A stretch of DNA of 7,319 bases from Acidobacteriaceae bacterium (GTDB taxonomy: Bacteria; Acidobacteriota; Terriglobia; Terriglobales; Acidobacteriaceae): contig PMGP01000410.1 in assembly GCA_003156235.1 (NCBI GenBank), forward strand, positions 381-7,699. The letters are read 5' to 3'. The notes beneath the pieces were generated by a model, which was not told the DNA's origin, ran no database searches, and saw nothing but the letters and a program-made list of their open reading frames with translations. The translations under genes and the position numbers were made by a program. Shown here piece by piece: positions 6,399 to 7,319 of this stretch; the first letter of the stretch is position 1, and every line of letters begins with the position of its first letter.

Positions 6399-6522
6399 AA
6401 TCCTATCTGAGTGGCTGAGAGACGAGTCCTGCGACGCCACGACAGCCTGCCATGGCAATGAGAATTACCGCTTTCAGGAGGGCGACGAGGTGCTGGTGAT
6501 TCCGTCCATCGCCGGCGGGTGA
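6376..6522 (+). pseudogene. Remnant of a MoaD-like (ubiquitin-fold sulfur carrier) gene, C-terminal tail
   Basis: An ATG at 6376 opens a 48-codon frame to a TGA at 6520-6522. Its last 21 residues, from NENYRF through QEGDEVLVIPSIAGG, match the C-terminal end of MoaD, the small subunit of molybdopterin synthase, whose Gly-Gly tail is thiocarboxylated for sulfur transfer to the molybdenum cofactor. ThiS ends in a similar way but usually with a different strand before the tail. MoaD needs about 80 residues for its beta-grasp fold. The first 27 residues here show no match I recognise and contain the 6379-6398 dyad, so I read this as a truncated or frame-broken remnant whose front part was lost next to the GH2 gene. 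It precedes the acyltransferase on the same strand by 114 bases. Confidence 0.6.
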
Positions 6523-6530
6523 GGGTAACC

Positions 6531-6558
6531 TTGTGATGGAAGGGTGTAGCCCTATATT
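6531..6558 (+). promoter_or_regulatory. Candidate promoter for the acyltransferase gene
   Basis: TTGTGA (6531-6536) and TATATT (6553-6558) stand 16 bases apart, matching the TTGACA/TATAAT consensus at 4 of 6 and 5 of 6 positions. Transcription would start near 6565, giving a leader of about 70 bases that holds the hairpin at 6605-6623. Modest support from consensus only. Confidence 0.35.
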
Positions 6559-6604
6559 CTTCCGGGATGGGAGCAGTGTGGCGTGATCGGTTGCCTGCGT
6601 TGAC

Positions 6605-6623
6605 TTCCAAAGACTCTTTGGAA
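6605..6623 (+). promoter_or_regulatory. Leader hairpin overlapping the acyltransferase ribosome-binding site
   Basis: TTCCAAAG pairs perfectly with CTTTGGAA over the 3-base loop ACT. With one bulged A, the stem extends outward to ACTT and AAGT. The only purine-rich Shine-Dalgarno candidate, GGAAAG (6620-6625), is mostly inside the right arm, 11 bases before the ATG, so the fold would cover it. Confidence 0.45.
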
Positions 6624-6636
6624 AGTTGCTAACTTC

Positions 6637-7319
6637 ATGATTTTTCGCGCGATACGGCGTGCTGTTGCGCTGGTGTTTGCTTTATTCCTCAGCATTGTTC
6701 GTTACTGGCTGCTGCGTTTGCGCGGTCCTATTTCCCTGGAGCGCCGCGCGATGTGGGGCCAGCAAACCTGCCGTTTGATACTGGCCTGCGTGGGCATTCG
6801 CTTACGCGTGGAGGGTACTCCACCTACGCAAGGGCTGGTCGTCTCTAACCACCTTAGTATCATCGATGTACTCATCCTTTCAGCGGACATGCCCTGCTTC
6901 TTTGTGGCCAAAATTGAGGTTGGCGGTTTCTCTTACTTTGGCTGGGCGGCGCGCTGCAGCGGAACCATTTTCCTGGACCGCTCCAGCCTGGAGAGCGCCA
7001 TGAGCGTAGCCGATCAGATGAAGGAGCGGTTCAAGTTACAGATTCCAGTGCTGTTATTCCCCGAAGGGACAAGCACTGACGGCCTCAAGTTGCTTCCCTT
7101 CCACCCCCGGCTTATTGATCCGGCCACCTCTACCGGAACGCAGATTACCACGGCCACTGTGCGCTACGATCTGAAGGGCGGCAGGCCGGAGAAGGAGCTG
7201 TGCTGGTGGGGCGATGAGTCGTTCGGAGCGCATCTGCTGAAGATTCTTGGAGTTGCTGGTTTCACCGCCATGGTGCGCTTCGGCGAGCCACGCACATACC
7301 CCGACCGCCGCACGGCCGC
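6637..7319 (+). CDS. PlsC-like 1-acyl-sn-glycerol-3-phosphate acyltransferase (3' end outside window)
   Basis: An open frame runs from the ATG at 6637 to the window edge, 227 codons without a stop. Members of this family acylate lysophosphatidic acid or related lipids at the inner face of the cytoplasmic membrane, making phosphatidate for phospholipids. A hydrophobic segment lies at residues 9-26 with arginines on both sides. SNHLSIIDVL holds the catalytic H-x4-D motif (His72, Asp77). GTIFLDR (109-115) is the second block, with the substrate-binding Arg115. FPEGTST (141-147) is the third block. The fourth block appears as LPFHPRLIDPA. These motifs fix the PlsC/LPLAT superfamily. They do not separate phosphatidate synthesis from acylation of ornithine lipids or lysophospholipids, so no gene symbol is given. 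The start is supported by the membrane segment placed right after it, while the GGAAAG ribosome site is weak. Confidence 0.9.
   Translation, partial: MIFRAIRRAVALVFALFLSIVRYWLLRLRGPISLERRAMWGQQTCRLILACVGIRLRVEGTPPTQGLVVSNHLSIIDVLILSADMPCFFVAKIEVGGFSYFGWAARCSGTIFLDRSSLESAMSVADQMKERFKLQIPVLLFPEGTSTDGLKLLPFHPRLIDPATSTGTQITTATVRYDLKGGRPEKELCWWGDESFGAHLLKILGVAGFTAMVRFGEPRTYPDRRTA

Overview
The window is GC-rich bacterial DNA with short intergenic spacers. I infer a soil acidobacterium (Acidobacteriota, Terriglobia-like). The reasons are the style of MurA and MurQ, a HEAT-like repeat protein, a secreted GH2 glycosidase and small GC-rich intergenic hairpins. This placement is an inference and was not tested by a search.

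Layout: (1) 1-418 holds no intact gene. The minus strand carries an eroded C-terminal piece of a GGDEF (diguanylate cyclase) domain with an internal stop, behind a candidate terminator for murA. (2) 419-3394, minus strand, is an operon-like run read murQ, then a HEAT-like/zinc-finger protein, then murA. murQ has a net +1 frameshift near position 2560. Its true C-terminus is readable in the next frame down to a stop at 2416. (3) 3395-3675 is intergenic. It has a murQ promoter with a perfect TATAAT box, a perfect 10-bp palindrome (ACTCCGGAGT), and a row of three perfect hairpins at 3484-3555. (4) 3676-6330, minus strand, encodes a large secreted GH2 enzyme of the exo-beta-D-glucosaminidase (CsxA-like) type. 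(5) 6331-6636 has three dyad symmetries in the GH2 leader and, on the plus strand, the C-terminal tail of a MoaD-like sulfur-carrier protein ending in Gly-Gly. (6) 6637 to the window end, plus strand, is a PlsC-like lysophospholipid acyltransferase cut by the edge.

Functionally, most of the window concerns amino-sugar and cell-wall chemistry. The GH2 enzyme would release glucosamine outside the cytoplasm, MurQ would turn MurNAc-6-phosphate into GlcNAc-6-phosphate, and MurA takes UDP-GlcNAc into peptidoglycan synthesis. The grouping suggests a salvage-to-synthesis link, but no AnmK, NagZ, NagA, kinase or transporter gene is in the window. The least explained items are the HEAT/zinc-finger protein between murQ and murA, the hairpin row, and the two gene remnants. 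I see no CRISPR array, tRNA, rRNA, transposase or new multi-gene system.
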